A stretch of 64,000 bases of DNA from Pollenia angustigena (lineage: Eukaryota > Arthropoda > Insecta > Diptera > Polleniidae): assembly GCA_930367215.1 (NCBI GenBank), contig OV884059.1, positions 249,177,803 to 249,241,802 on the forward strand, given 5' to 3'. The translations under genes and the position numbers were made by a program. Below the pieces are notes generated by a model. It ran no database searches. It was not told where the DNA came from and saw only the letters and a program-made list of their open reading frames with translations. Position 1 is the stretch's first letter; each line of letters begins with the position of its first letter. Shown piece by piece: positions 45,371-55,992 of the stretch.

Positions 45371-46479
45371 TGCTCCTAGAATGGTTTTAAACTCATTGTG
45401 TTACGCTTTATTCGTCAAACTTTTGCTATATGTGACCATACGTTAAGCAATACTACTTCATGAGATAAACACGAACAATAAAAAAAAACACTTACACAAA
45501 GAACACCCAATCCTGTTTTAACACGGTATTTTTTACATTTATATTAAAGGGTTCTTAGTAGCACTTTTTTTTTATATTTTGGCCACTATTACGTCAGTTG
45601 AGTTGTTATTAAGACAACTGGTTGTGATCAGTTGTAATTTTTGTTAGGTTTTAGTTCACTGCAATACAGCAAAGTTGTAAACCATTATACAAAAATTAAG
45701 AAATTACAACTCAACTCAGTAATAGGGGCCTTTATTTCCTATTGATATTTGAACGTGGCCAAAATTAAAAAGAAATATCATATACACACGTACACATGTA
45801 TATCCAAGGTGTCTTTTTTACATGATTTTTTTTTTACATGGTATCCTTTGGAACGTTTCTACCGTGTAAAAACAGGATTAGGTGTACAACAATAAGAAAG
45901 ATGACGAAGCAAAAATCTCACATTTATGTTTATTAAAGTCAAAGTGCATTAGTAAAGTGGCCTCAGTACAACAAAAATGCAACAACACAAAAAACAACAG
46001 GCATATTGCAAATATCAAAATGACTTAACAAAAAATATAAATAAACAAAAATTAAGAGACACCAAACGACACACCACGAAGAAAAACACTGCAAACAGCT
46101 GGCCTCGTGAGCCCACCCCCTAACTGCATCATAATTAAAACCATTGCAGAATAAATACAAGGAATAGTCATTATAAAATTTATTCTCAATTTTAAAACCC
46201 ATAATATTACCACAGGCATATATTATGACAACTCTCCGCAGTTAACATAAGTACCTTGTACTTATTTCACTATGAGTAAAACATAACTAAATTTAAAAAA
46301 GAAACAAAAGTTGCCAAATTAACGAAAATATAGCGGACCAATCTGCTGGTGTTTGATAATTGAAAATTATTTGCTTGAAAATATTTTTAAATGTCGAAAA
46401 CAAATTAATTAATTGAAAAAAATCAGATTTCTGCAATGAACTAAGTGCAAAATTAATTGTATTAATATGCAAAATTGTT
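45371..46479. other. AT-rich DNA with nested inverted-repeat elements
   Basis: Holds a pair of inverted ends ACACC(C/T)AATCCTGTTTT...ACACGGTA at about 45,504 and 45,886. Inside this is a further hairpin CACTATTACGTCAGTTGAGT (about 45,585) against ACAACTCAACTCAGTAATAG (about 45,707). Both look like MITEs, without a certain target duplication. There is no gene; the ORF at 45,963-46,202 is unconvincing. Confidence 0.45.
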
Positions 46480-46701
46480 TCTGACGGAAAAAATAAATCT
46501 CAAACGAGACGGAAAAAATAAAACTCAAATGAGTTTTATTTTTTGACGGAAAAAATAAAACTCCTAAAATGATTTTTATTTTAGACGGAAAAAATAAAAC
46601 TCCTAAAATGAGTTTTATTTCAGACGGAAAAAATAAAACTCCTAAAATGAGTTTTATTTTAGACGAAAAAAAATAAAACTCCAAAAATGAGTTTTATTTT
46701 A
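46480..46701. repeat. Tandem array matching 44,866-45,205 in reverse
   Basis: Four to five units of ATAAAACTCCTAAAATGAG with GACGGAAAAAATAAAAC. The ORF across it (46,409-46,684, repeating FFPSKIK-type phrases) is an array translation, not a gene. Confidence 0.8.
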
Positions 46702-47208
46702 AGCCTAGTACTCTGTTCAAATTTGTGAAAAATGTTGAGCAACATTGATTATTCCACACGAAAATTTTGGCATTTATCAATGTTACCAATCTTGCGAGTT
46801 TGTACAATTTGACGTTTTTATTCCTTCAAAGTATGCTACATTGTTTCGTGTAGGTAAACAAACGCCACATGGACTTTACTAAAATTATTTTTTTTTAATA
46901 AAAAATTTAATAAAAAAAGTTAATACGGATAAAAAACTGTTACCGATTGTGTTATTTTAATTTTTTATTTCTTTTTTAAATATTAAGTTCATACTTTTTT
47001 GCTTTTGCTTAAAATTCCACGTAAAATAAAGGCAGCTTACATTATTTCGCAGTTGTAAAAAAAATGTTGCCAGAAACATTTCGGTACTTTTTCACAAAAT
47101 AAACAGAGTACAACTCCATCAACATTATTTCATGGATATTCCGCACAAGTTTTTTTCATATGCATTTTGACAGCATTTCACGTGAAATGTTGAACAGAGT
47201 ACCAGGCT
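46702..47208. mobile_element. MITE with TTA duplication, TIR AGCCTRGTACTCTGTTCAA
   Basis: 507 bases. Inverted ends agree for about 19 bases with few mismatches, and TTA is present on both sides (46,699-46,701 and 47,209-47,211). This fits a PIF/Harbinger-type element, inserted in the tandem array. Confidence 0.65.
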
Positions 47209-47425
47209 TTAGACGGAAAAAATAAAACTGCTAAATGAGTTTTATTTGTTGATGGCAAAATAAAACTCCATTTTTAAGAGTTTATTCGACCTTTTATTTT
47301 TACGTTGAAAAATAACTGTTAAAGATTGAGTTTTTTTTAATTCTTAAAATAACTGTTAAAAAATAACTTTTTTGATATCACTTATAACCGTTACGGTCCC
47401 TGATTTATACAATGAATTCAAATAT
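47209..47425. other. End of the hAT-related array and possible hAT terminus
   Basis: AAAACTC-like units continue to about 47,300. Near 47,379-47,401 lies CACTTATAACCGTTACGG leading to TCCCTG, which reads in reverse as CAGGGACCGTAACGG, resembling a hAT tip. The left partner of this tip is not found. Confidence 0.4.
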
Positions 47426-48564
47426 TTAAATCAGAAGTTCATCTAACTTTTCAAATAAGCACCTTTTTACTGAATTTTTAAAAACAGATATTCTAGATAT
47501 ACATCTTAAACTTTGCGGTAAATTGTTAAACTCACGACTACCCATATGTTCCACTCTTTGTCTGGTTGTTTCCAATCTGCATCTAGCTACCGATAAGTTA
47601 CTATTATTTCTGGTATTAAATGAGTGTTGGTTACTTGAAAACTGTACTGTATTGTGTCCAATGTTATGCACGCATTTGAAAACATATAAAAGAAGCTGCA
47701 ACTTGTAAAGGCCATATATTGGTAAATGGGTATAATGAAAAAGTTGAGTGCAAAGCTGGAAGATTAGCTACTATCTTAAAACTTTTATTCTGCAAACGTT
47801 GTAGTGATCTCTGTTCACTAGATTTTTTATATCCATATAAGATAGCTAAATAATTTAAATGACTGTGTATTAATGCATTATAAATAAGAAATTTTGTGTT
47901 TTTACGGGATTCATTTTTAAATTTGTATAAAAATCCGATAGATTGAGATATCTTTGATTTTAATTTTTGAATGTGCTGATTCCAACTCAGGTTACTCTGT
48001 AGAGTGACTCCTAAATACGTTATGGAGTTCTGCTCTGCTATAACGTGACCATCCACAAATACACTAATAAAACTCTGATATCAAAGCTGCATCCCGTTCT
48101 ATAAACACTTTCACAGCTGTTTCATGTCTATATGGATAAAACAAACAGATATCGTCGGCGTACATAAAAAGTTTTCCAGATAGACACAGGTTCTTCAGAT
48201 CGTTGAGATAAATAGTAAATAAAAGTGGCCCGAGCACGCTACCCTGTGGCACTCCATGTTCAACGGAACGAAAAGAACTAGCTAGTGAGTTAATTTGTAC
48301 GAATTGCTTACGATTTGTCAAAAAGCTTCTTATCAGGGACAACTGTCTGCCACAAATTCCGTAGTACCTCAGCTTTTTCAGTAGAATATTGTGATCTATG
48401 AGATCGAATGCTTTCGTAAAATCATAGAAAATACCAGCGACACCTTTATACCCCTCATCCAAGCTTCTACAAATAAAGTTCACAACATTTACTGTTGCTT
48501 CTTCGGTTCCACTTCTTTTTCGAAAACCATACTGAAAATCATTAAATAAGTTTTGGCTTTGCAT
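47426..48564 (-). pseudogene. Jockey/CR1-like non-LTR ORF2, RT to C-terminus
   Basis: On minus: RT (48,064-48,564) with DFQYGFRKRSGTEEA, IFYDFTKAFDLIDHNIL (first catalytic Asp), GVPQGSVLGPLLFTIYLNDL and FMYADDICL (YADD catalytic). Then 47,664-48,056 with NSITYLGVTLQSNLSW and SKISQSIGFLYK, and a tail (47,426-47,701). A frame break lies near 48,060 and another near 47,690. The upstream endonuclease is absent; the RT start is truncated near 48,600. Confidence 0.85.
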
Positions 48565-48656
48565 ATTATGATGTTTTGTATTAGGAGGTTAAACAAGAAG
48601 TGATTTATTTTCCATTCTCTTTTACTTACGACTAATTTGAAGTACGTGTACAATTA

Positions 48657-48973
48657 TTATAAAGTAACCATCACATTTTCGGCCTGCCCATTGGTCGCCG
48701 GATGACCCGGAGCCGTTAAAATATGCTTTATATTATTTCGCCTCATGAAGACTTTAAACTCTTTAGATGTAAACTGCCGGCCGTTATCACTAACTAGCGT
48801 GTCGATAAGACCGAACCTTCCAAAAACATCGCGTAATTTCGAAATAGTGAAATTAGTGGTTATATATTTTGTTTTAAATACTTCCACCCACTTAGAAAAC
48901 GAATCTATAATTATAAGAAAATAAAATTCCCTAACGGGTCCCGCAAAATCTACATGAACCCTAGACCATACCG
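48657..48973 (-). pseudogene. Third Gypsy: integrase core, 3' part
   Basis: On minus: the first catalytic Asp block (VHVDFAGPV...LIIIDSFSKW), then LIDTLVSDNGRQFTSKEF (second Asp) and HPATNGQAENVMVTL (catalytic Glu), then truncation at about 48,657. The frame joins that of the upstream part at 62,864-63,330, across the palindromic insertion, when one TATCCG copy is removed. That region carries the zinc-binding part (ANCVSCRL). Confidence 0.85.
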
Positions 48974-48979
48974 TATCCG
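48974..48979 (+). repeat. Target-site duplication TATCCG, left copy
   Basis: TATCCG immediately before AGTAGTATG; the identical copy is at 62,858-62,863. A 6-bp duplication is typical of Polinton/Maverick insertion. Confidence 0.9.
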
Positions 48980-49217
48980 AGTAGTATGTTTATGCCGCTA
49001 CCAAATATGATTTTCCATACAAAAGTTGGGTGCATGATGTAAGTGTTGCCATATTTTTATTATATTGGCCATTTTAGTGCTTTTTTTTGAAAAATAAAAA
49101 AACGCTTAAAATATTTATAATAGGAATTTAAAAACCGGGAAACCAAAATACCAACAAAATGGGTATTTTGACGGGATTTTAGCGTCGACTTGAATATTAA
49201 TTTAGGATTTTTAGTTG

Positions 49218-49218
<1 letters not shown>

Positions 49219-49273
<55 letters not shown>
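49219..49273. repeat. (TA)n microsatellite, left arm
   Basis: About 27 TA units, compared with about 22 in the mirror tract at 62,575-62,619. The length difference shows that the arms have evolved separately. Confidence 0.9.
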
Positions 49274-49275
<2 letters not shown>

Positions 49276-50262
49276 GGCAAATGGTTTGAAGGTTATCTAT
49301 TTTGATTACGCTGCATCGGCTTTCTAGCTACTTTTTCCATACAAAAGTGAGAAGAATAGTGGCAGAATTGCCAAGTTTTTATTATTGCATTTTAGCGCTT
49401 TTTTCAGTACTATTATTATGGAAAAATAAAAAAACGCTACAAATTTTTAAAAATACTGTTTAGATGCAAATACGAATATGAGTGTAAAAGGGAAATGACG
49501 TGTAAAGAAAGTTGTTTAGGAGGTGTGATATTTTTGTTAATTGTATAATTTCTTCGTGTACGTGTCAGTCTTGAAGATTTTAAAAATTTTGTGAGGGATG
49601 ATAATTTTACTTGTGCATAAGAATTTGTGGGAAAAATTTTTTTTATTTATTTAGTAGCAGGTGTTAAATTTCTTCGTGAACGTGTCTTGAAGATTTTAAA
49701 ATTTTGTGAGGGATGATAATTTTACTTGTGCGTTTTCGTATTAACGATAAAACTAATCGTTGAATAATTATTTTTAGTTTTTCAGTTATTGTGTGTGTGT
49801 TTAGAATAGTTAATGACTTTGTTGTATAGGTTTTCTAGTGACTTTTTGCTTTGAATGCCTCGGTAGGCTTGTGGGATCAACCACTTTTTTTTTTATATCA
49901 ACAGCCACCAGCTGCACATTAGCTATGTTTACATAAATAATCAGAATTATATTACAAAAAGTAGAAAGTAACTTCTTGGTTTTACTTATAGATCCTTAAT
50001 AATTTTCGTTATCGTACTCTACTCCTCCTTATATATAACAGCAACAAAAACATTAGCAACTTAGAATATACATGAATAGAGCTGACGCAGCTGTAACAAG
50101 TCTAACAAACAGAAAACAAATCCAAAAAAAAAAAAAATGTTTTGTTTTCTGAAATTCTTTAATTATACTAAAATAAGCCCCGCCCTTTATTTATAAATTT
50201 TTTAACTAATGAAATATGACGGGACTGTACCAAAAATATGATTAATTGTGAAAATTTTTTTG

Positions 50263-50300
50263 TATAAATACCGCTGATATTTCTCAATCGAAATCAATCT
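50263..50300 (+). promoter_or_regulatory. TATA box and Inr-like start of the left ORF
   Basis: TATAAATA at 50,263 and an Inr-like TCAATC at 50,294, about 31 bases apart, lead to a leader of about 80 bases rich in A. The mirror TATA lies at 61,577-61,584. Confidence 0.6.
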
Positions 50301-50377
50301 TGTTTGAAAATCAAACCGTGAACATTTTTAATTAAATAAAAAAAAAAAAAAAAAAAAAATTCAATCCTAAAATAAAA

Positions 50378-51103
50378 ATGTCTTCTTTTGTGTGCAATTA
50401 TTGTAAAAAAGTGTTTACACAAAACAGAAGTTTAGCGAGGCATATCAGACTATTACATGATAGTCCGTCCTCAGCATGGAAGTGTACAACTTGTAATTTA
50501 CAATTTGCTTCTCGTAAAGAACTTCTTACACATACAAACTCAAGAGTGCATATACAGAATGCGGGGGAATCTTATAATTACTGCAATACATGTAAGGAGC
50601 ATATTTTAAAACAAAAATGGCATTATCATTTAAGAACTATTAACCATAAAAGGAAGAGTGCTACTCAAATTAATTCTAACTTATTTTGTATAAAATCAGT
50701 ATTTAACAATCGTATGATGACTTATGTTTTGCAAAATACAGAAGAGAAAAATCTGATTCCTGAAAAATTTTTAAATGAAAACAAAGCACAGATAATAACA
50801 TTAATTAAAGATTCAACAGAAAAACATCTAAATATAAAATTAAATTTTGAATTATTTTGTGAGTATATGCTTGTCAAAGAGGAAGATGATTCATATACTA
50901 TAAACCTAAAGTCTCATCAAACAAAAATGATTATTTTGAGTTCAACCCTCACAATTGAGGAAATTGAACAACGTTATAAAGATCAATGTGAGATCCTAAT
51001 AAGGAAAATGAGCGAGTTTCAGGAACGTGATAGTGGATGGACTTTAATAAAAATTAAATTTCTGGAAATCAATGTAAACGAATATAATCCTATAAAAAAT
51101 TAA
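50378..51103 (+). CDS. C2H2-finger protein of the Polinton-type element, left arm copy
   Basis: 241 codons, ATG in an A-rich leader, poly(A) signal AATAAA at 51,153. Residues 5-26, about 35-58 and about 68-88 form three C2H2 fingers (CNYCKKVFTQNRSLARHIRLLH; WKCTTC...H; CNTC...H). The rest, with FELFCEYMLVKEED, MSEFQERDSGWTLI and LEINVNEYNP, matches what I remember of the region at the start of arthropod Polinton DNA polymerase-type proteins, where an RG-S-Y-LP run follows. Here it stops right after NEYNPIKN, so the protein is the DNA-binding N-module without polymerase. It may bind element DNA and act as a regulator or decoy (inference). Identical to the right copy. Confidence 0.85.
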   Translation: MSSFVCNYCKKVFTQNRSLARHIRLLHDSPSSAWKCTTCNLQFASRKELLTHTNSRVHIQNAGESYNYCNTCKEHILKQKWHYHLRTINHKRKSATQINSNLFCIKSVFNNRMMTYVLQNTEEKNLIPEKFLNENKAQIITLIKDSTEKHLNIKLNFELFCEYMLVKEEDDSYTINLKSHQTKMIILSSTLTIEEIEQRYKDQCEILIRKMSEFQERDSGWTLIKIKFLEINVNEYNPIKN

Positions 51104-51152
51104 TATATATTTATCAATATAATAGTTATTAAGTTAAAACTCACAATATTTA

Positions 51153-51158
51153 AATAAA
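51153..51158 (+). terminator. Poly(A) signal of the left ORF
   Basis: AATAAA 50 bases after the stop codon; conserved in mirror position at 60,683-60,688. Confidence 0.6.
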
Positions 51159-52003
51159 AAAAATATTCTCTTTCTTTTTAAAAATAATTTCATTTGTTTT
51201 ATTTATTTATTTCTTTTTCAGTTATTTTATATAAAAATTCAAGTCATGAATATCCACAATGAAATGAATCTTCCTAGGTAGTAAAATTTTTAAAATACAG
51301 GTTTTGAATATTTCATGATGAAATAGCAATTCTATTTGTTTATAGATATTAGTAAGAATTTAAAGATAACAGATTTTTGATTATTATAACCTTTTATTTT
51401 TTTTTCTAGTTTGATACTCTATAATATAAGTTTAATGGAGAATTTTTCTATGGTTTGATACTCTACAATGACAGTATAGTTAAGAATTTAGTTCAATCCA
51501 TGGATACAATGCATACAGTTAATAATTATACATTATACATACAAATACAATAAAATTTCCATTTTATTAACCATAGTACATGGTTTATTAATTGTTTTGA
51601 TAATATTTAGTAAAAGTTTATATATAGTATAAACTTGAAGTCGACTATACCAATAGAATATTAAATGTTACTGAAAAAAGGAAATCATATTACAAAATCA
51701 ATTAAGATGATCTAAAAAAGAGTATTACATAGGAGTTTTGAATATTTAATAAGGAAATATCTATTATATCTGCTTATAATTATCAGTTAGGAATTTAAAG
51801 ATAACAAATTTTTTTATAACTATTTCAGCTTTATATGTTTTTTTTCTAGTTTATTAACCATACATTATCATACCATACCATTATAATCCATAGAATATAA
51901 TATAATTTAGTTAACGCCGCAAAAGAAAATCACAAACTTTATTTATTTATGTAAAACCTTACCCCATTTATCATTTATTTATACTTTATATATACTAATA
52001 CCA

Positions 52004-54530
52004 TGAAATGAATAGTTCAATAACCATATTATATGGTTTATTTAATGTTTTTGTATACCGTTTTATAATTCCTATAATTTGTTTTCCTATTATTTCCCTT
52101 CTATACTTAATAGTTATACACTTCCATACATCCTTAAATATACATTCTGTTTTTAGCATTTCTATACTATACATATATAAAAAATTTTTCTTATACTAAC
52201 ATTCCTATATTTAATCTTAGTATTTTGATCTTCTTCTTGATTTGAATCTTAGTCTTAATGTAAATCTTAGTAGTAGTCTTTTGGTCTTGGTTTTATAGTT
52301 TCGGATTTCGATCTTATTTTATTTTTTTTTTTATAGACTTGCAACATTACTCTTGTATTACTCTTGCGTGCTGCTTTGTTTACGTTTTCTTAGACTGAAT
52401 ACATATCTGGAAATTTAAAATTTCTTTAATTACATATAAAATATCTATCTACTGTTATACGAATGCTTTGAACTTAGTGTTTTCAATTGAAATATTAAAC
52501 TTCGATTTTAAACAGACATATACATATTTTATTTTATATAGGAAATTAATACTCGGTACTAGCGACAACCTCGAAGCTTGCACCGACCTCAGTTTTCATT
52601 ACGTGCAAGAATCGAGTTTCTACTATACTTCATTCTCATCAAACTAATCACACAAGGCGATTTTAAGAAAATCCATACTAATCCTTTCCATTTTATCAAA
52701 TCTATCCATTATATTATTATTTTAATTTAAACAATTCTTATAAATTCTATTCAGTTCCCACATAATTTAATTCATTCTATATACAACCTTAACGAGTAAC
52801 TCATATTTATGTATACAGTTTTTTCAAGCCACTTTTAAAAACATATTTTGATTTTTACTTGTCTACTATATTAAAAAATAATCTATAAACTTAAATGAAA
52901 ATTTAGGTTTATATTAAGTAATTTAATTATACGCTGAGATACGCTGATGGTTTTTCTACCTTAAATTTATATATTGGATAGAAAGTTAAATCTGAATGTA
53001 GTGTTTCGGTAAGAATGTCTCTATATTACTTTAAATCAGGTTTCTTATAATACAAAGTTTTTGAATGAAATATTAACAATCCTAATGTTAATTTCAATAT
53101 AATTTCATTTAAATCATATATACATACATATAAATATTAATTTGTTAGAATCAAACCATCAATTACCATCATGATCTTATTAATGTCATATATTTTTTTT
53201 TTTTTTCATTATTTTTATTATTCGTTAAAAACTTTATATTCTTATATATAAGAGATGCATATGATTTGGGATTTCTCCTTCATTTTAAAATTGTTTGATT
53301 TTACAATTTTTATATTAGTTATTTCAGCCTCTTCATTATCATTATGATCATTATCATAATCATCATAATTAAGATCAGTAATATTCTTTGATCCTTAAAA
53401 ACAACAATTCTATTATCTTATGTTTTTTTTTTCTAGTTTGCTACTCTATAATATTAGTTTAATGAAGAGTTTTTCTATAGCACGAAATGAATAGTTTAAT
53501 AACCATATTATATGATTTATTTAATGTTTTTGCATACAGTTTTGTAATTCCTATAATTTGTTTTCCTTTTATTTACCCTTCTATACTTAATATTTATATA
53601 CATCCATACATCCTTAAATATACATTATGTTTTGAGCATTTCTTTACTATACATATATATAAATTTTTTCCTTTACTAACATTCCTATATTTAATCTTAA
53701 TTTTATGATCTTAGTCTTGATTTTAATTAATCTTAATCTTAGTGTTAATCTTGATAGTAGCCTTTTAGTCTTGGTTTTATAGTTTCGGATCTCAATCTTA
53801 GTTTTTGTATAGACATCTCATTTACAAACCTATAACTTCAATCTAATCAAACCTATCACACAAGACGATTGTCTTCTATTTTTCAAGAAAATCCATACTA
53901 ATCCTTTCAATTTTATCAACTCTATACATTATATTATTATTTTAATTTTAACAAATCTTATAAATTCTATTCAGTTCTCACATAATTTTATTCATTGTAT
54001 ATACAATCCTTAACCATTATCTCATATTTATAGATACAGTTTTTCAATACACTTTTAAAAACATAGTTTGATTTTTACTTGTCTACTATATTAAAAAATA
54101 ATCCATAAACTTAAATGAAAATTTAGGTTTATATTAAGTAATTTGATTAAACACTGAGATACGCTGATGGTTTTTCTACCTTAAATTTATATATTGAATA
54201 GAAAGTTACATCTGAATGTAGTGTTTCGGTAAGAATGTCTCTATATTACTTTAAATCAGGTTTCTTATAATACAGAGTTTTTAAATGAAATATTAACAAT
54301 CCTAATGTTAATTTCAATATAATTTCATTTAAATCATATATACATACATATAAATATTAATTTGTTAGAATCAATCCATCAATTACCATCATGATCTTAT
54401 TAATGTCATATATTTTTTTTTTCTCATTATTTTTATTATTCGTTAAAAACTTTATATTCTTATATGTAGGAGATGCATATGATTTGGGATTTCTCCTTCA
54501 TTTTAAACTTGTTTGATTTGAAAATTTTCA
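52004..54530. repeat. Long internal direct repeats, left arm
   Basis: The block 52,004-53,330 recurs as 53,482-54,530. Words such as ATAACCATATTATATG (52,020; 53,498) and TAAATCAGGTTTCTTATAAT (about 53,032; 54,252) match. The offset falls from about 1,479 to about 1,220 because the first copy has about 260 extra bases around 52,325-52,620. The same duplication is mirrored at 57,300-59,836. The 63- and 73-codon ORFs within are parts of this repeat. Confidence 0.8.
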
Positions 54531-55947
54531 TATTAGGTATTTCAACCTTTTCATTGTTATTATACTCATCATAATCATCATAATTGAGATTAGTTATATT
54601 CTTTTCTCATTAAAACCAACAATTCTATTATCATAATCATCAAAATTGAGTTTAAATATATTTTGTTTTTATTTTTTCGTTGAAACCAACAAATCATAAT
54701 CATTATTATCAAAATCAGGTTAATATATGTTTTTTTTTTTTTTTTTTTTTTTTTTTAGTCAAGATACTTTAACATCATCATAACCAGAAATATTATTTTT
54801 ACAAATGTTGATATTGTGATTTTAATTAAACTGGTTATAATCACCTAAGGTTGAAATGATAGAGATGTTATCCGTTTAATTCTGTTGACTAATTCACATT
54901 TATTAAGACATATAGATAATAACAGAATTGATAGAGGATTCATAATTGAATAACTTTGAATAAGAATTGAGCTTATAGTTGGATGTAAGTACGATTTAAA
55001 CAATAATAACCGACATCGAATAAGTGATTCATCATTTTATTTAATTGAAAACATACCACTTTACATCAAGATACCTTATTTTTAATCTGGTAGCATAAAA
55101 CAGTTACCTATTTTTGATCTGGTAACGTATAAACAGAGAGAATTAATATCAGATTTAAATAACAAACCAAATATAAGATACATTATATAATCCAACAACA
55201 ACAACAACAACAACAATATATTCAACATGAATTGATTCGAAATAAAATACACACAATTCTTAAATACATTCAATTAGTTTGTCTTATGATTATACTTTAG
55301 CTGAGAGAGATTAATACCATATACATATTTACACGTTATGCACTTACAACATAAAATTCAAAGTTTATTAACCATAATATATGGTTTTATATAATGTGTT
55401 AACAGCAATCATTAAAAATTTATATATAATATAAACTTATAGTTGACTGTACCATCAGAATATTGACTGATAATATCACAATAGAATCATATTACACAAA
55501 CAATATATAGAATATTATAATGAGAAAGATACACATTCATATGTCTATAGATAACAGTTAAGAATTTTACAATATATTGGTTGAAGATATGTTATTTCTA
55601 ATTAAGAGTTTAGTTTGATGGTTTTTGGAAGTTTATTTTCAATATAAATACATACATACATATTTGCTGATTTATTTCTATTTGATAATTTTTGATTTGT
55701 TTGTTTTTTTTTTTTTCTTCTTTTTTACCCACACCACATTAATGAAATGGATATAATATATACGTTCATGATGATGTTTTTCAACACTTATAAATATTTG
55801 TTAAATATAGCTACATCAACTTCTTAATACATCGAATCAACTTACTTAGAATTAATTTTTAAATTAATATTTTGATATCCGTATACCCAGCTGACAGGCT
55901 GGTTGTGTATAGGTTTACATGATAATCACAAATTTCTTTAAAATAAT

Positions 55948-55992
55948 TTTATGGGTAAGGTTGCAATTTGATAGTTAATTCAATGAACTTTT
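55948..55992. other. Palindrome centre, 45-bp unique loop
   Basis: Starts TTTATGGGTAAGGTTG and ends GAACTTTT; it does not pair with itself. It would be the loop of a snap-back structure. The arms on either side are complementary base for base for at least 150 bases. Confidence 0.9.

Larger units (their letters stand above)
48980..55947 (+). repeat. Left palindrome arm (6,968 bp)
   Basis: Holds, left to right: AG-start tip, (TA)n microsatellite, a short direct repeat near 49,550-49,730, promoter and finger-domain ORF, then about 4.8 kb of AT-rich DNA with two long direct repeats. It is about 100 bases longer than the right arm, mainly from a segment near 55,370-55,490 that is missing on the right. 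Confidence 0.85.

Noticed and set aside
46409..46684. 91-codon minus ORF with repeating FFPSKIK phrases
   Set aside because: Direct translation of the tandem array.
52008..52199. 63-codon ORF, with a 73-codon relative at 53,487-53,708 and mirror copies
   Set aside because: They are hydrophobic AT-rich translations of the internal direct repeat, with no start context and different lengths in each copy.
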